This document shows positions 16,220 to 23,681 of a stretch of DNA of 64,000 nt, in pieces (the first letter of the stretch is position 1; each line of letters opens with the position of its first letter). Both the position numbers and the translations under genes were made by a program. The DNA is taken from positions 219,323 through 283,322 of the forward strand of contig NZ_CDDA01000015.1 of assembly GCF_000819745.1 (NCBI RefSeq), written 5' to 3'. The notes beneath the pieces are model-generated. The model searched no databases. It saw only the letters and a list, made by a program, of their open reading frames with translations, and was not told where the DNA came from. The stretch is from Aeromonas bestiarum (lineage in GTDB: Bacteria > Pseudomonadota > Gammaproteobacteria > Enterobacterales > Aeromonadaceae).

Positions 16220-17593
16220 ATGCATACTCTGGAACAGCTGCGCGCGGGTGAACTGTGCGGCGCCCGCCATCTGAAGCTCTGTGAAAACCTCACAGAGTTC
16301 CCACCCGAGATCCTCAGCCTTAAAGAGACGCTGGAGGTGCTGGATCTGACCGGCAACCAGCTAAGCGCGCTCCCTGACGAGCTGGCCGGGTTTAGCAAAT
16401 TGCGCATCATTTTCTGCTCCGAGAACCGCTTTACCGAGCTGCCCGAGGTGCTGGGGCGCTGCCCGGCACTCACCATGGTGGGCTTCAAGGCCAACCAGAT
16501 TTCCACAGTCCCCGCCGCGTCGCTGCCGGCGGGGTTGCGCTGGCTGATCCTGACCGACAACGCCATCGAGCAGCTGCCCGATGAGCTGGGTCAGTGCGAG
16601 GCCCTGCAAAAGCTGATGCTGGCGGGCAACCGCTTGACCGCCTTGCCAGAGACACTGGCCAATTGTCATCGACTCGAACTGCTGCGCATCGCCGCCAACC
16701 GGATCGAACGCTTCCCCGACAGGCTGCTCACGCTGCCACGCCTCGCCTGGCTCGCCTATTCCGGCAACCCCTTTAGCGAAATCGAGGAGGCGCGGGCCAT
16801 CGATGTGGATCATGTGGCTCATATCGCCACTGTGCCGTGGCTGGCGCTTGAGTTGGGTGAGCTGCTGGGGCAGGGGGCCTCTGGCGTGATCCACAGTGCT
16901 ACCCGCATCACCTGTGACGGATTGCAGGGTGACGGGCCGCGCTCGGTGGCGGTCAAGCTGTTCAAGGGGACTGTGACCAGCGATGGCTTGCCCCATTGCG
17001 AGATGGCGGCGTCGCTGGCGGCCGGCACCCATCCCAATCTCATCAGGGTGTTGGGGCGGGTGGCTGATCACCCCTCCGGCATACCGGCGCTGGTGATGGC
17101 GCTGATAGACTCAACGTTTGCCAATCTGGCCGGGCCGCCGAGCCTGGACTCCTGCACCCGGGACGTCTATCCGGCAGGGCTGTTGTTCACCCCGGCTGCC
17201 CTGCTCGCCATGGCGCAGGGCATTGCGGCTGCCGCGGGGCATCTGCATGAGCGAGGCATCATGCACGGCGATCTCTATGGCCATAACATACTGCACTCTT
17301 TACAAGGGAAGGGCCGGGTGCTGCTCGGCGATTTTGGCGCGGCCTCTTGCTACAACCGCACGGAATGCGTGCTGGCCGAGGGGCTGGAGCGGATAGAGGT
17401 GAGAGCCTTTGGGTGCCTGCTGGACGAGCTGCTGGCCCGCTGCCAGCCACAGAGCGAGGCACTGCAGGATCTTGCCCTGCTGGCTCGGGCATGCCTCTGC
17501 GAGCAGGTGTTGCAGCGACCCTCGTTCGCGCAGATCTCGGCCAGGATAACGGCAGTGGCGGCCATGATGGAGGCCGAGCCCGTCTGTGCCTGA
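16220..17593 (+). CDS. Leucine-rich-repeat protein kinase
   Basis: A 457-residue protein combining two eukaryote-like modules. Residues 15-185 carry about seven leucine-rich repeats of 22-23 residues (LEVLDLTGNQLSALPDEL, LQKLMLAGNRLTALPETL). Residues 210-450 form a protein kinase: Gly-rich loop GQGASG (217-222), VAVK with Lys246, catalytic loop HGDLYGHN (349-356, HGD in place of HRD, Asp and Asn kept) and DFG at 371-373. No signal peptide or membrane helix, so cytoplasmic. The key residues are present, so activity is likely. The LRR part would choose partners. No phosphatase or substrate gene lies next to it. Similar LRR-kinases occur in Pseudomonas and Aeromonas; their role is not known to me. 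Confidence 0.85.
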   Translation: MHTLEQLRAGELCGARHLKLCENLTEFPPEILSLKETLEVLDLTGNQLSALPDELAGFSKLRIIFCSENRFTELPEVLGRCPALTMVGFKANQISTVPAASLPAGLRWLILTDNAIEQLPDELGQCEALQKLMLAGNRLTALPETLANCHRLELLRIAANRIERFPDRLLTLPRLAWLAYSGNPFSEIEEARAIDVDHVAHIATVPWLALELGELLGQGASGVIHSATRITCDGLQGDGPRSVAVKLFKGTVTSDGLPHCEMAASLAAGTHPNLIRVLGRVADHPSGIPALVMALIDSTFANLAGPPSLDSCTRDVYPAGLLFTPAALLAMAQGIAAAAGHLHERGIMHGDLYGHNILHSLQGKGRVLLGDFGAASCYNRTECVLAEGLERIEVRAFGCLLDELLARCQPQSEALQDLALLARACLCEQVLQRPSFAQISARITAVAAMMEAEPVCA

Positions 17594-17662
17594 GCCTGAG
17601 CCTGCGAGATTAGCGGGCATCTGACTGCGAGCAGGGGCTGCACAGCACGCAGCAGACTCCCA

Positions 17663-17698
17663 TGACACAAAGATGTCAAAAAGACGCCTTGGAGCGTC
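17663..17698 (+). terminator. Hairpins after the LRR-kinase gene
   Basis: TGACA-caaaga-TGTCA (17663-17678) is followed at once by GACGC-cttgga-GCGTC (17683-17698) and GTTTC. The second resembles the GACGCC hairpins near guaA and probably acts as a weak terminator; the first could instead be a protein-binding palindrome ahead of tpm. Confidence 0.45.
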
Positions 17699-17813
17699 GT
17701 TTCATGTTGCAATCGTTTTTCTGGCAAAAATCACCCATAGGCCCGGCGCAAGGCTTGCGTGCGCCGGGTTAAGTTGTGATATTGAGGCATCTTCAGGTAA
17801 CAGGGGTATTAGG

Positions 17814-18461
17814 ATGGAAGCTGCGTTTTGGCATCAGCGTTGGGAAGAGAACCGGATTGGCTTTCATCAGGCAGACTTCAATCGCTGGCTGCAATCCTGG
17901 TGGTCTGCCCAGCAACAGGATGAACCCGTGCTGGTGCCCCTGTGCGGCAAATCCCGCGACATGCTCTGGCTCAATGGCCTGGGCCACCCCATCGATGGCT
18001 TCGAGCTCTCGGCGCTCGCCATCGAGCAGTTTTTCAGTGAAAACCAGCTCACCGATACCCTCAGCGAGCTGGGCCCCTATCAGTGTCATCAGCACGGTTC
18101 CCTGCGCATCCATCAGGGGGATTTTTTTGCCGCCCCCGAGCTGGGGCGTCGCTACCGGCTGGCTTATGACAGGGCGGCGCTGATCGCCTTGCCAACGGAG
18201 ATGCGCCGCCAGTATGCGGAGCTGATGAGCCGCCTGATGGAAACCGGTGGTCAGATCCTGCTGGTGACCCTGGAGTATCAGCCGGAGCAGCAGAAACAGC
18301 CGCCCTTCTCGGTGGGGGAGATGGAAGTGCGCACCCTGTTCGAGCGCGATTTTCGGGTGGAGGTGCTGGGCAGGGCGGCAGAGGTGGATCACCCCAGAGT
18401 GCTCTCCGGCCAGCTCTCCTATTTCGATGAAGTGGCCTATCGCCTGATCCGCCGGGGCTGA
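17814..18461 (+). CDS. tpm: Thiopurine S-methyltransferase
   Basis: A 215-residue class I SAM-dependent methyltransferase. The N-terminus FWHQRWEENRIGFHQ is the TPMT signature, followed by the SAM-binding segment VPLCGKSRDMLWL and GFELSALAIEQFF. YDRAALIALP and the second-half strand GGQILLVTLEYQ complete the fold. Bacterial Tpm methylates thiopurines and also selenium and tellurium oxyanions, yielding volatile methylated products. The ATG at 17814 is the only Met that places the signature at the start; AGGGG stands about ten bases upstream. It is a single gene between hairpins and the predicted FNR-dependent RNA. Confidence 0.93.
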   Translation: MEAAFWHQRWEENRIGFHQADFNRWLQSWWSAQQQDEPVLVPLCGKSRDMLWLNGLGHPIDGFELSALAIEQFFSENQLTDTLSELGPYQCHQHGSLRIHQGDFFAAPELGRRYRLAYDRAALIALPTEMRRQYAELMSRLMETGGQILLVTLEYQPEQQKQPPFSVGEMEVRTLFERDFRVEVLGRAAEVDHPRVLSGQLSYFDEVAYRLIRRG

Positions 18462-18525
18462 GGCGCAGTTGAAAGTGTGATCCCGCGCGACAAAGCCGCA
18501 GGTCACGGACTCTTTGCTACCTCCT

Positions 18526-18567
18526 TTGACATAGATCAACGTGGCAAGGGAGGGGAGTGCCTAAGAT
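18526..18567 (+). promoter_or_regulatory. Class II FNR-dependent promoter
   Basis: TTGACATAGATCAA (18526-18539) matches the FNR consensus TTGAT-N4-ATCAA in 9 of 10 defined bases. TAAGAT (18562-18567) is a good -10. The start it predicts, about 18574, puts the FNR site centre at -41.5, the exact position at which FNR activates class II promoters. Confidence 0.65.
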
Positions 18568-18573
18568 GAGCCT

Positions 18574-18732
18574 GTTTCTCAATCACTGTTGGCATCGGCA
18601 GATGAGCTCTGGTTTGAACCATATGGCCGATCATCAACTCAGTGTCTGATTTTCACGCTCATGTTCACTTTTGGCGGCTTAGGTCGCAATTGATTATGGT
18701 TTTTCCAGCCGACCCCCAGGGGTCGGCTTTTT
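18574..18732 (+). ncRNA. Predicted FNR-activated small RNA (about 160 nt)
   Basis: The start is set by the FNR promoter just upstream and the end by a strong terminator whose T-run is only on the plus strand. Nothing in the transcript looks like a protein gene: the one 27-codon frame with a ribosome binding site begins at 18566, upstream of the predicted start. Its T-rich segment (ATTTTCACGC to CACTTTTGGC) could bind Hfq. Enterobacteria have an FNR-induced sRNA, FnrS, with the same logic (FNR site, short RNA, GC-rich terminator) that represses genes for aerobic metabolism; I see no convincing primary-sequence match, so this could be an analogue or a diverged homologue. No experimental support is available here. 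Confidence 0.5.
18707..18732 (+). terminator. Terminator of the predicted small RNA
   Basis: AGCCGACCCC and GGGGTCGGCT pair, followed by TTTTT. There is no T-run on the opposite side, so it serves the plus strand, about 250 bases beyond tpm. Confidence 0.85.
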
Positions 18733-18768
18733 ATTGGGCGGGAATTGCTGATGGACAAGTATGCCTGC

Positions 18769-21558
18769 TCAGGCCTCGAAGGTGCTGGCGTTGAGTCGAA
18801 ACGCCTTGGGGTCGTCGATAAACTGGCCCGTGATGCGCTCGTCGTGTTCGTGACCCTGGCCATAGCTGCAGAGGATCAGCCTGTCCGAGGTGCGTGAGCG
18901 CAGCTGTATGATGAAGCGCACCAGATCGGCGCGGCTCAGTTTGCCCACCTCCTCGCACACCCTTTCCCGCTGATCGAAGCCCAGATCCTTGTTGCCTATG
19001 CTGACCCAGAGCCGCTGGCCGCGACTGCGCAGGTTGGCATCCCGTTCGCTCAGCTGGGCCTGCAGGCCCACCTTGCTGTCTTGCCACTGTTGCTCGGTCA
19101 GCTCCAGCATGGCCAGCGGGAAGAGGTCGATGAACTCTTCCACCGCATCCAGCAAGTGCTGGGGCCCTGCCACTGGCGACTGGATATAGAAGATGAGGCC
19201 GGGGTGACGGTTGAGGGGCAGGTTGCCGGCACCGACCACGTACCCCAGCTGCTGGCGGGTACGCAGCTCATGGAAGAAGGTGGACGACATTATGTGGTTG
19301 GCCAGGGTGAAGCAGGCGAGATCCCGCGCCCGGGTGGTGCGGGACTGGTAGTAGACCAGCAGCGCCGAATCTTCGTGCTCGCACCCCTGCTCGCGAATGA
19401 GGGTGCCCCTGTTTTGAATGGAGATGAGCGGGCGGCGGGTCTCGGCACTGGGCTGGCTGTGGGTGCCAAGGTGGCGCTCCAGCAGGGCGGCCAGTTCGAG
19501 CGCCTCGGCGGCATTCCAGTCACCGTGAACCAGCGCCTCTATGTGTACCTCCCCGAACAGTTGGGCGACAAACGCCGGCATCTCGTCAAGTTCCACGGTG
19601 CGCAGATGGCGCAGCAACTGCTCGAACGGCGGGTTGTTTGGTTGCAGCAAACTGGTGAGCTGGTTGAACAGCTGGGAGATGGGCCGCGCCTTGGACTGGT
19701 TGTCCCAATTGCGGATGAGCTGCTCTTTTATCTCGGCGAAGCGGCCCGGATCCGGATAGCCCAGGGTACGGTTGCCGAGGATCATGTCCAGCAGCAGGGG
19801 TTGCTTGTCGGCAAAGCCGCTCAGGTTGATGGTAAAGCCGCCCTGGTGGGCATAGATCTGGTAGCCCAGTCCCGCCAGCTCCGCCGGGTAGGTGAGGGCG
19901 TTGAGGTGATCGGTAAGCAGCTCCACCGCGAGCCGTGCCATGGCGATGTGGCGCGGACTTTTGACCGCGTGCTCGCTGTCGATGGAGATGTAGAGGTTGC
20001 CCTTGGGCACGCTGAACTGATGCTCGTGCAGATGCCAGAGTCGAAACCCTGGCCTGTCGATGAGGCAGGCGGGCATGTCGGCCTGCAGCGCCGGCTGGCG
20101 CGGATCGAGCCGGCTGCTGATAAAGGGGTTCGGCAAGGGCAGGGCGAGGGCCGGTTCAGGCTCGCTCTGCTGCCAGTGGATCTTCTCCGCCTCAGTGATG
20201 ACGTCGACGCCATAGGGCGTCTGATACCAGCGGGCCAGGCGATCCGTGGCCAGCTCGGGCGCCGTGATGGTCATGCGCAGGTTGTGTGGCGTGAGCTTGG
20301 CGAGCAGGCGGCGGATCAGCGCCTCGTCGTACTCGCGCATCATGTAGTCGCCGTAGAGCAGATCCTCGGGCGTGTAGCTGAACAGGTTCAGCACCAGCCC
20401 GGAGACGGTGTCGAGTGCCCGGCCCCGCTCCTGGAAGCGGAACGCCGACTCGAGCACTGTGCGCTTCTCGTCGTAGCGCCAGCTTTCCACCCCGCCGCGC
20501 TCGATAAGCTTCAGATAGCCGAACAGGGCGGCCACTATCTCGTTGACGTGTTCGAGCCCGAGCGGCGTGAGGCCGAAACTCACCCCGAAATCCTTGAAGT
20601 TGGCACCGCTGATGCCGCCGCCGGCTGAGAGCTGGTTGACCCAGCCTTTCGCTTTCAGCAGGGAAAGCAGGCTGCCATCCCCTTCATAGCCGATGAGGTG
20701 GCTCAGGAAGGTGAGGGGTTTTTTGTCATAAAACTCGTCGACGTTGGGCAGCGGGAAGGTCAGCGCCAGCTTGCGGGTCTCCTTGACCGGATTGATGCGG
20801 ATGCGGATGCCGAGATCGTCGAGGCGATAGAGGGGGGTCGTCAGGGTCGGTATTCCCAAATTGCGATTCAAAATGGGAGCGAAAAAGCGATCGCACCAAG
20901 CCATCTGGGTCTTTATGGATTCAGGCGAGATCATCACCAGCGCCATGCGATCCGCGCTGTAGTGAGACTCGTAGAACCGGATGAGATCGGCGCGCAGATC
21001 CCGACCGGGCAGATCCGCCAGGGTATCCAGGTTGCCGACCGAGAATTTGGAGAAGGGGTGGGCCGGGTTGACCGTCTCTTTATGTACCTGGTAGCTGCGG
21101 CGCACATCGTCCTGCAGCTTGAGGCGGTACTCGGAATCGACCGCGTTGCGCTCCTTGTCCACCCACTCGGGGGTGAAGGTGGGGCAGATGAAGAACTGGG
21201 AAAAACGGTCGAGCCCGGCCTCGAAGAAGCCGTTGTCTATCTCGAAAAAGAAGTTGGTGAACTCGGTGCCGGTCCAGGCATTGTTGCTGCCGCCATGACG
21301 GCTCATAAATTGCTGGTACTCACCAGGCTTGGGATAAGTACGAGTGCCAAGGAACAGCATATGCTCAAGGAAATGAGCCATCCCCTGCCGATCGGCCGGA
21401 TCGTCGAAATGACCTGTGTTGACGGCCAGGGAAGCGGCAGACTTGTCGGTATCGGGATCGCAGATCAACAAGACCCTGAGCCGGTTTGCCAGCTCCAGAT
21501 AGTGGTACTGCCGATGGTCATTAGGACTGGCATATGGGCTCATTGGGGCGTGACTCAT
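18769..21558 (-). CDS. M16 insulinase-family zinc metalloprotease (protease III-like)
   Basis: A 929-residue protein with the inverted zinc motif HFLEH (His62, Glu65, His66) in GMAHFLEHMLFLGT. A downstream Glu-rich helix (NAVDSEYRLKL) supplies the third ligand, and GGSNNAWTGTEFTNFFFEI follows as in E. coli PtrA (962 residues). Unlike PtrA it starts directly at the mature-like region (MSHAPMSPYASPNDHRQYHYLEL) with no signal peptide, so it is predicted to be cytoplasmic. These enzymes degrade peptides of a few kDa inside a closed chamber formed by four homologous domains; the C-terminal half has the usual degenerate repeats. The ribosome binding site is weak. It is a single gene, divergent from sixA. 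Confidence 0.9.
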   Translation of the reverse strand: MSHAPMSPYASPNDHRQYHYLELANRLRVLLICDPDTDKSAASLAVNTGHFDDPADRQGMAHFLEHMLFLGTRTYPKPGEYQQFMSRHGGSNNAWTGTEFTNFFFEIDNGFFEAGLDRFSQFFICPTFTPEWVDKERNAVDSEYRLKLQDDVRRSYQVHKETVNPAHPFSKFSVGNLDTLADLPGRDLRADLIRFYESHYSADRMALVMISPESIKTQMAWCDRFFAPILNRNLGIPTLTTPLYRLDDLGIRIRINPVKETRKLALTFPLPNVDEFYDKKPLTFLSHLIGYEGDGSLLSLLKAKGWVNQLSAGGGISGANFKDFGVSFGLTPLGLEHVNEIVAALFGYLKLIERGGVESWRYDEKRTVLESAFRFQERGRALDTVSGLVLNLFSYTPEDLLYGDYMMREYDEALIRRLLAKLTPHNLRMTITAPELATDRLARWYQTPYGVDVITEAEKIHWQQSEPEPALALPLPNPFISSRLDPRQPALQADMPACLIDRPGFRLWHLHEHQFSVPKGNLYISIDSEHAVKSPRHIAMARLAVELLTDHLNALTYPAELAGLGYQIYAHQGGFTINLSGFADKQPLLLDMILGNRTLGYPDPGRFAEIKEQLIRNWDNQSKARPISQLFNQLTSLLQPNNPPFEQLLRHLRTVELDEMPAFVAQLFGEVHIEALVHGDWNAAEALELAALLERHLGTHSQPSAETRRPLISIQNRGTLIREQGCEHEDSALLVYYQSRTTRARDLACFTLANHIMSSTFFHELRTRQQLGYVVGAGNLPLNRHPGLIFYIQSPVAGPQHLLDAVEEFIDLFPLAMLELTEQQWQDSKVGLQAQLSERDANLRSRGQRLWVSIGNKDLGFDQRERVCEEVGKLSRADLVRFIIQLRSRTSDRLILCSYGQGHEHDERITGQFIDDPKAFRLNASTFEA

Positions 21559-21705
21559 GTTGGATTTATTTGAATTTAAACATGATTATCGACCCCGCTA
21601 TCCAGTGAGGCAAACCCTTTTCTGAGAGGTAGCGCAATTGTTTCCCCCGGCATGGCGGGGTAAGATCCCCCCGCTATCAAAACAGGCCCCTTGGGCGAGG
21701 TTGTA

Positions 21706-22173
21706 ATGAAAATCTACATAATGCGTCATGGCCAGGCTGGCATGAATGCGAAAACAGATGAACAGCGTCCACTGACCGAGCAGGGCATCGAAGAGTCCAT
21801 TCACATGGCCAGTTGGCTGGCCCCTCAGCTGGATGGCGAACTGGATTTGGTGGTTCACAGCAATTACCTGCGTGCCAGACAAACCTGGCAGAGCATATGC
21901 AGTGAATTACCCAAGGCCGCCAGGGTCGAGGAGAGCAGCGAGATCACCCCTTATGGCGACCCGGCGTTTGTCGCGAGTTATCTCACTGCGTTGGCGGCAA
22001 CACATGACAATATTTTGATGGTCAGCCACCTGCCGCTGGTGGGGTATCTGGTGCAGAGCCTCTGTCCGGCAGCGGGTGCGCCCATGTTTGCCACCTCGGG
22101 TCTGGCCTGCATCGAGTGGCAAGATGACAAGGGGGTCTTGCTCTGGCTGGAAGGACCACATACAATACGCTAA
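21706..22173 (+). CDS. sixA: Phosphohistidine phosphatase SixA
   Basis: A 155-residue histidine-phosphatase-family protein. The N-terminus MKIYIMRHGQA has the RHG motif, with His8 as the residue that is phosphorylated during catalysis; SNYLRARQTW and MVSHLPLVGYL supply the other Arg and His. E. coli SixA (161 residues) removes phosphate from phosphohistidine in the nitrogen phosphotransferase system and in ArcB. Start at 21706 with GAGG upstream. ytfK follows after 133 bases on the same strand. The size and compact form exclude the larger phosphoglycerate mutases. Confidence 0.9.
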   Translation: MKIYIMRHGQAGMNAKTDEQRPLTEQGIEESIHMASWLAPQLDGELDLVVHSNYLRARQTWQSICSELPKAARVEESSEITPYGDPAFVASYLTALAATHDNILMVSHLPLVGYLVQSLCPAAGAPMFATSGLACIEWQDDKGVLLWLEGPHTIR

Positions 22174-22306
22174 AAGTTAATAAAAAGTTATAAATTGGTT
22201 TTTTGGGGAAGAGAGTCGCGATTTTTCCGGATTTTTATATAGAATTTACGGAATTATTTCGCAGAAGCTGCTGTCATACGGATACAACTGCAAGAGGTTG
22301 CAAACG

Positions 22307-22513
22307 ATGAGAGTGTTCAAGAAGTACCTGCCACTCATGGTGGCAAAACATGTCAAAACCTTCTTCAAGGGACGGATCTATATCCACGGCAGGGGGCGTT
22401 TTGATTTCCAGTCAGGCTTGCTGATGATGCCAACGCCAGCTGACATTCCCCACCGCCAGACCGTGGTCGAGGTCAACGCCATGATCTCCAGACTGCACAT
22501 GGATGCGGCGTGA
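22307..22513 (+). CDS. ytfK: YtfK-family (DUF1107) small protein
   Basis: A 68-residue protein, the same length as E. coli YtfK and alignable throughout: MRVFKKYLPLMVAKHVKTFF, then KGRIYIHGRGRFDFQSG and a C-terminal VNAMISRLHMDAA. In E. coli YtfK binds SpoT and shifts it toward (p)ppGpp synthesis during phosphate and fatty acid starvation. The start is supported by AGAGG ten bases upstream. CTGTCAT at 22271-22277 matches one half of a PhoB box, but the second half is poor, so phosphate control is not established. A clear terminator follows. It is a cytoplasmic protein with no membrane segment. Confidence 0.88.
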   Translation: MRVFKKYLPLMVAKHVKTFFKGRIYIHGRGRFDFQSGLLMMPTPADIPHRQTVVEVNAMISRLHMDAA

Positions 22514-22540
22514 TACTTTCACTATCCCATCCAGACGCTT

Positions 22541-22564
22541 CATGCCCGCCACCGTGCGGGCATG
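22541..22564 (+). terminator. ytfK terminator
   Basis: CATGCCCGC and GCGGGCATG form the stem; ATTGTTTTT follows. Confidence 0.8.
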
Positions 22565-22715
22565 ATTGTTTTTGGCCCTGATCTGCCCGAGTCGGCTCTG
22601 TTCGATTCCGTTTCAAACCCGCCTGCATCGGCAAGGCCGGCAAGCACTTGCTAATCCTGTTTGCCTCTCTATACTTCCCGCCGGAAATACCCGCTGCTTT
22701 CTTCTGGATATAGTG

Positions 22716-23633
22716 ATGCCCCTTGCCTTCTTGTTTCCCTTCTCCTGCATGGCCATCTGGGCCGGCAACGCCATCGTCAGCAAGTTGGCGGTCGGGGTGC
22801 TCTCACCCGCGGCGCTGGCCTGGTCACGCTGGATGGTGGCCGCCATCATATTGACGCCTTTCCTCGCGCACCGCGCCTGGCGGGATCGCGCCAAGCTGCG
22901 GGCCGGCTTCTACCAGCTGGCGGCGCTGGCCCTGCTCGGCATGGTGTTGAACCAGACCTTCGGTTACTACGCGGCGCAAACCCTGGGGGCGACTGAAATC
23001 GGCCTGATGATGGGGCTGACCCCGCTGATGACTGTGGTGCTCAGCATCTGGCTGCTGCGCGAGCGCCCAACCTGGGGCGCCCTGCTCGGCGGCGTCATCT
23101 CCATTCTGGGGCTGGCCATCTTGCTGGGGCAGGGGGATCCCTCCCGCCTGATCACCCAGGGCATTCACATCGGCTCCGTCTATATGCTGCTGTCGGCGGG
23201 CACTTATGCGCTCTACAGCGTGCTGCTCAAGAAGTGGGATCTGGGGCTGGACAACTGGTCCATGCTCTATGGCCAGGTGCTGTGCAGCCTGCTGTTTCTC
23301 ACCCCGTTCTACCTGCTGGTGGACGGGCAGTGGCCAGATGGCCGCGCACTCTGGCTCATCCTCTACGCCGGTATTCCTACCTCGGCCTTGTCACCCTGGC
23401 TCTGGATGCAAGGCATAGCCCTGTTGGGGGCGAGCCGCACCGCCATTTTCATGAACCTGTTGCCGGTGATGACGGCGGCGCTGGCCATCAGCTGGCTCGG
23501 GGAAGAGCTGACCAGCTATCACCTGATAGGGGGCGGCATGACGCTGCTCGGGGTCTTGCTGGCGCAACTGCTGGTGCAGCCAGTGGTGCTGCGCCGGCGC
23601 CGGGTGGCGCTGGCCGCCTGCCGGGAAGATTGA
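22716..23633 (+). CDS. EamA/DMT-family permease
   Basis: A 305-residue membrane protein starting MPLAFLFPFSCMAIWAGNAIVSK, with about ten helices in two EamA repeats (IWAGNAIVSKLAVG in the first, GIHIGSVYMLLSAGTYALYS in the second). LGATEIGLMMGLTPLMTVVLSIW and LGASRTAIFMNLLPVMTAALAISWLGE are the characteristic repeat-end segments. Substrate unknown. It is only distantly similar to the DMT protein at 3424-4338, so the two are not a recent duplication. The frame is open upstream to 22566 but has no better start. A strong bidirectional terminator separates it from the convergent oppA. Confidence 0.88.
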   Translation: MPLAFLFPFSCMAIWAGNAIVSKLAVGVLSPAALAWSRWMVAAIILTPFLAHRAWRDRAKLRAGFYQLAALALLGMVLNQTFGYYAAQTLGATEIGLMMGLTPLMTVVLSIWLLRERPTWGALLGGVISILGLAILLGQGDPSRLITQGIHIGSVYMLLSAGTYALYSVLLKKWDLGLDNWSMLYGQVLCSLLFLTPFYLLVDGQWPDGRALWLILYAGIPTSALSPWLWMQGIALLGASRTAIFMNLLPVMTAALAISWLGEELTSYHLIGGGMTLLGVLLAQLLVQPVVLRRRRVALAACRED

Positions 23634-23635
23634 AA

Positions 23636-23663
23636 AAAAGACCGCCTTCGAGGCGGTCTTTTT
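23636..23663. terminator. Bidirectional terminator between DMT permease and oppA
   Basis: AAAAGACCGCC-TTCG-AGGCGGTCTTTTT, a near-perfect stem with a UUCG loop and A/T tails on both sides. Confidence 0.92.
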
Positions 23664-23681
23664 ATTCAGGGGGTCAGGGCG

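Larger units (their letters stand above)
18462..18768. other. Intergenic region tpm to M16 protease
   Basis: About 300 bases without a credible protein gene. It holds an FNR box, a -10 element and a strong plus-strand terminator, which together outline a small RNA gene (listed separately). Confidence 0.6.

Noticed and set aside
18566-18649. 27-codon ORF with a purine-rich stretch upstream, after the FNR box
   Set aside because: Its ATG overlaps the predicted -10 and lies before the predicted transcript start, so it would not be on the RNA.
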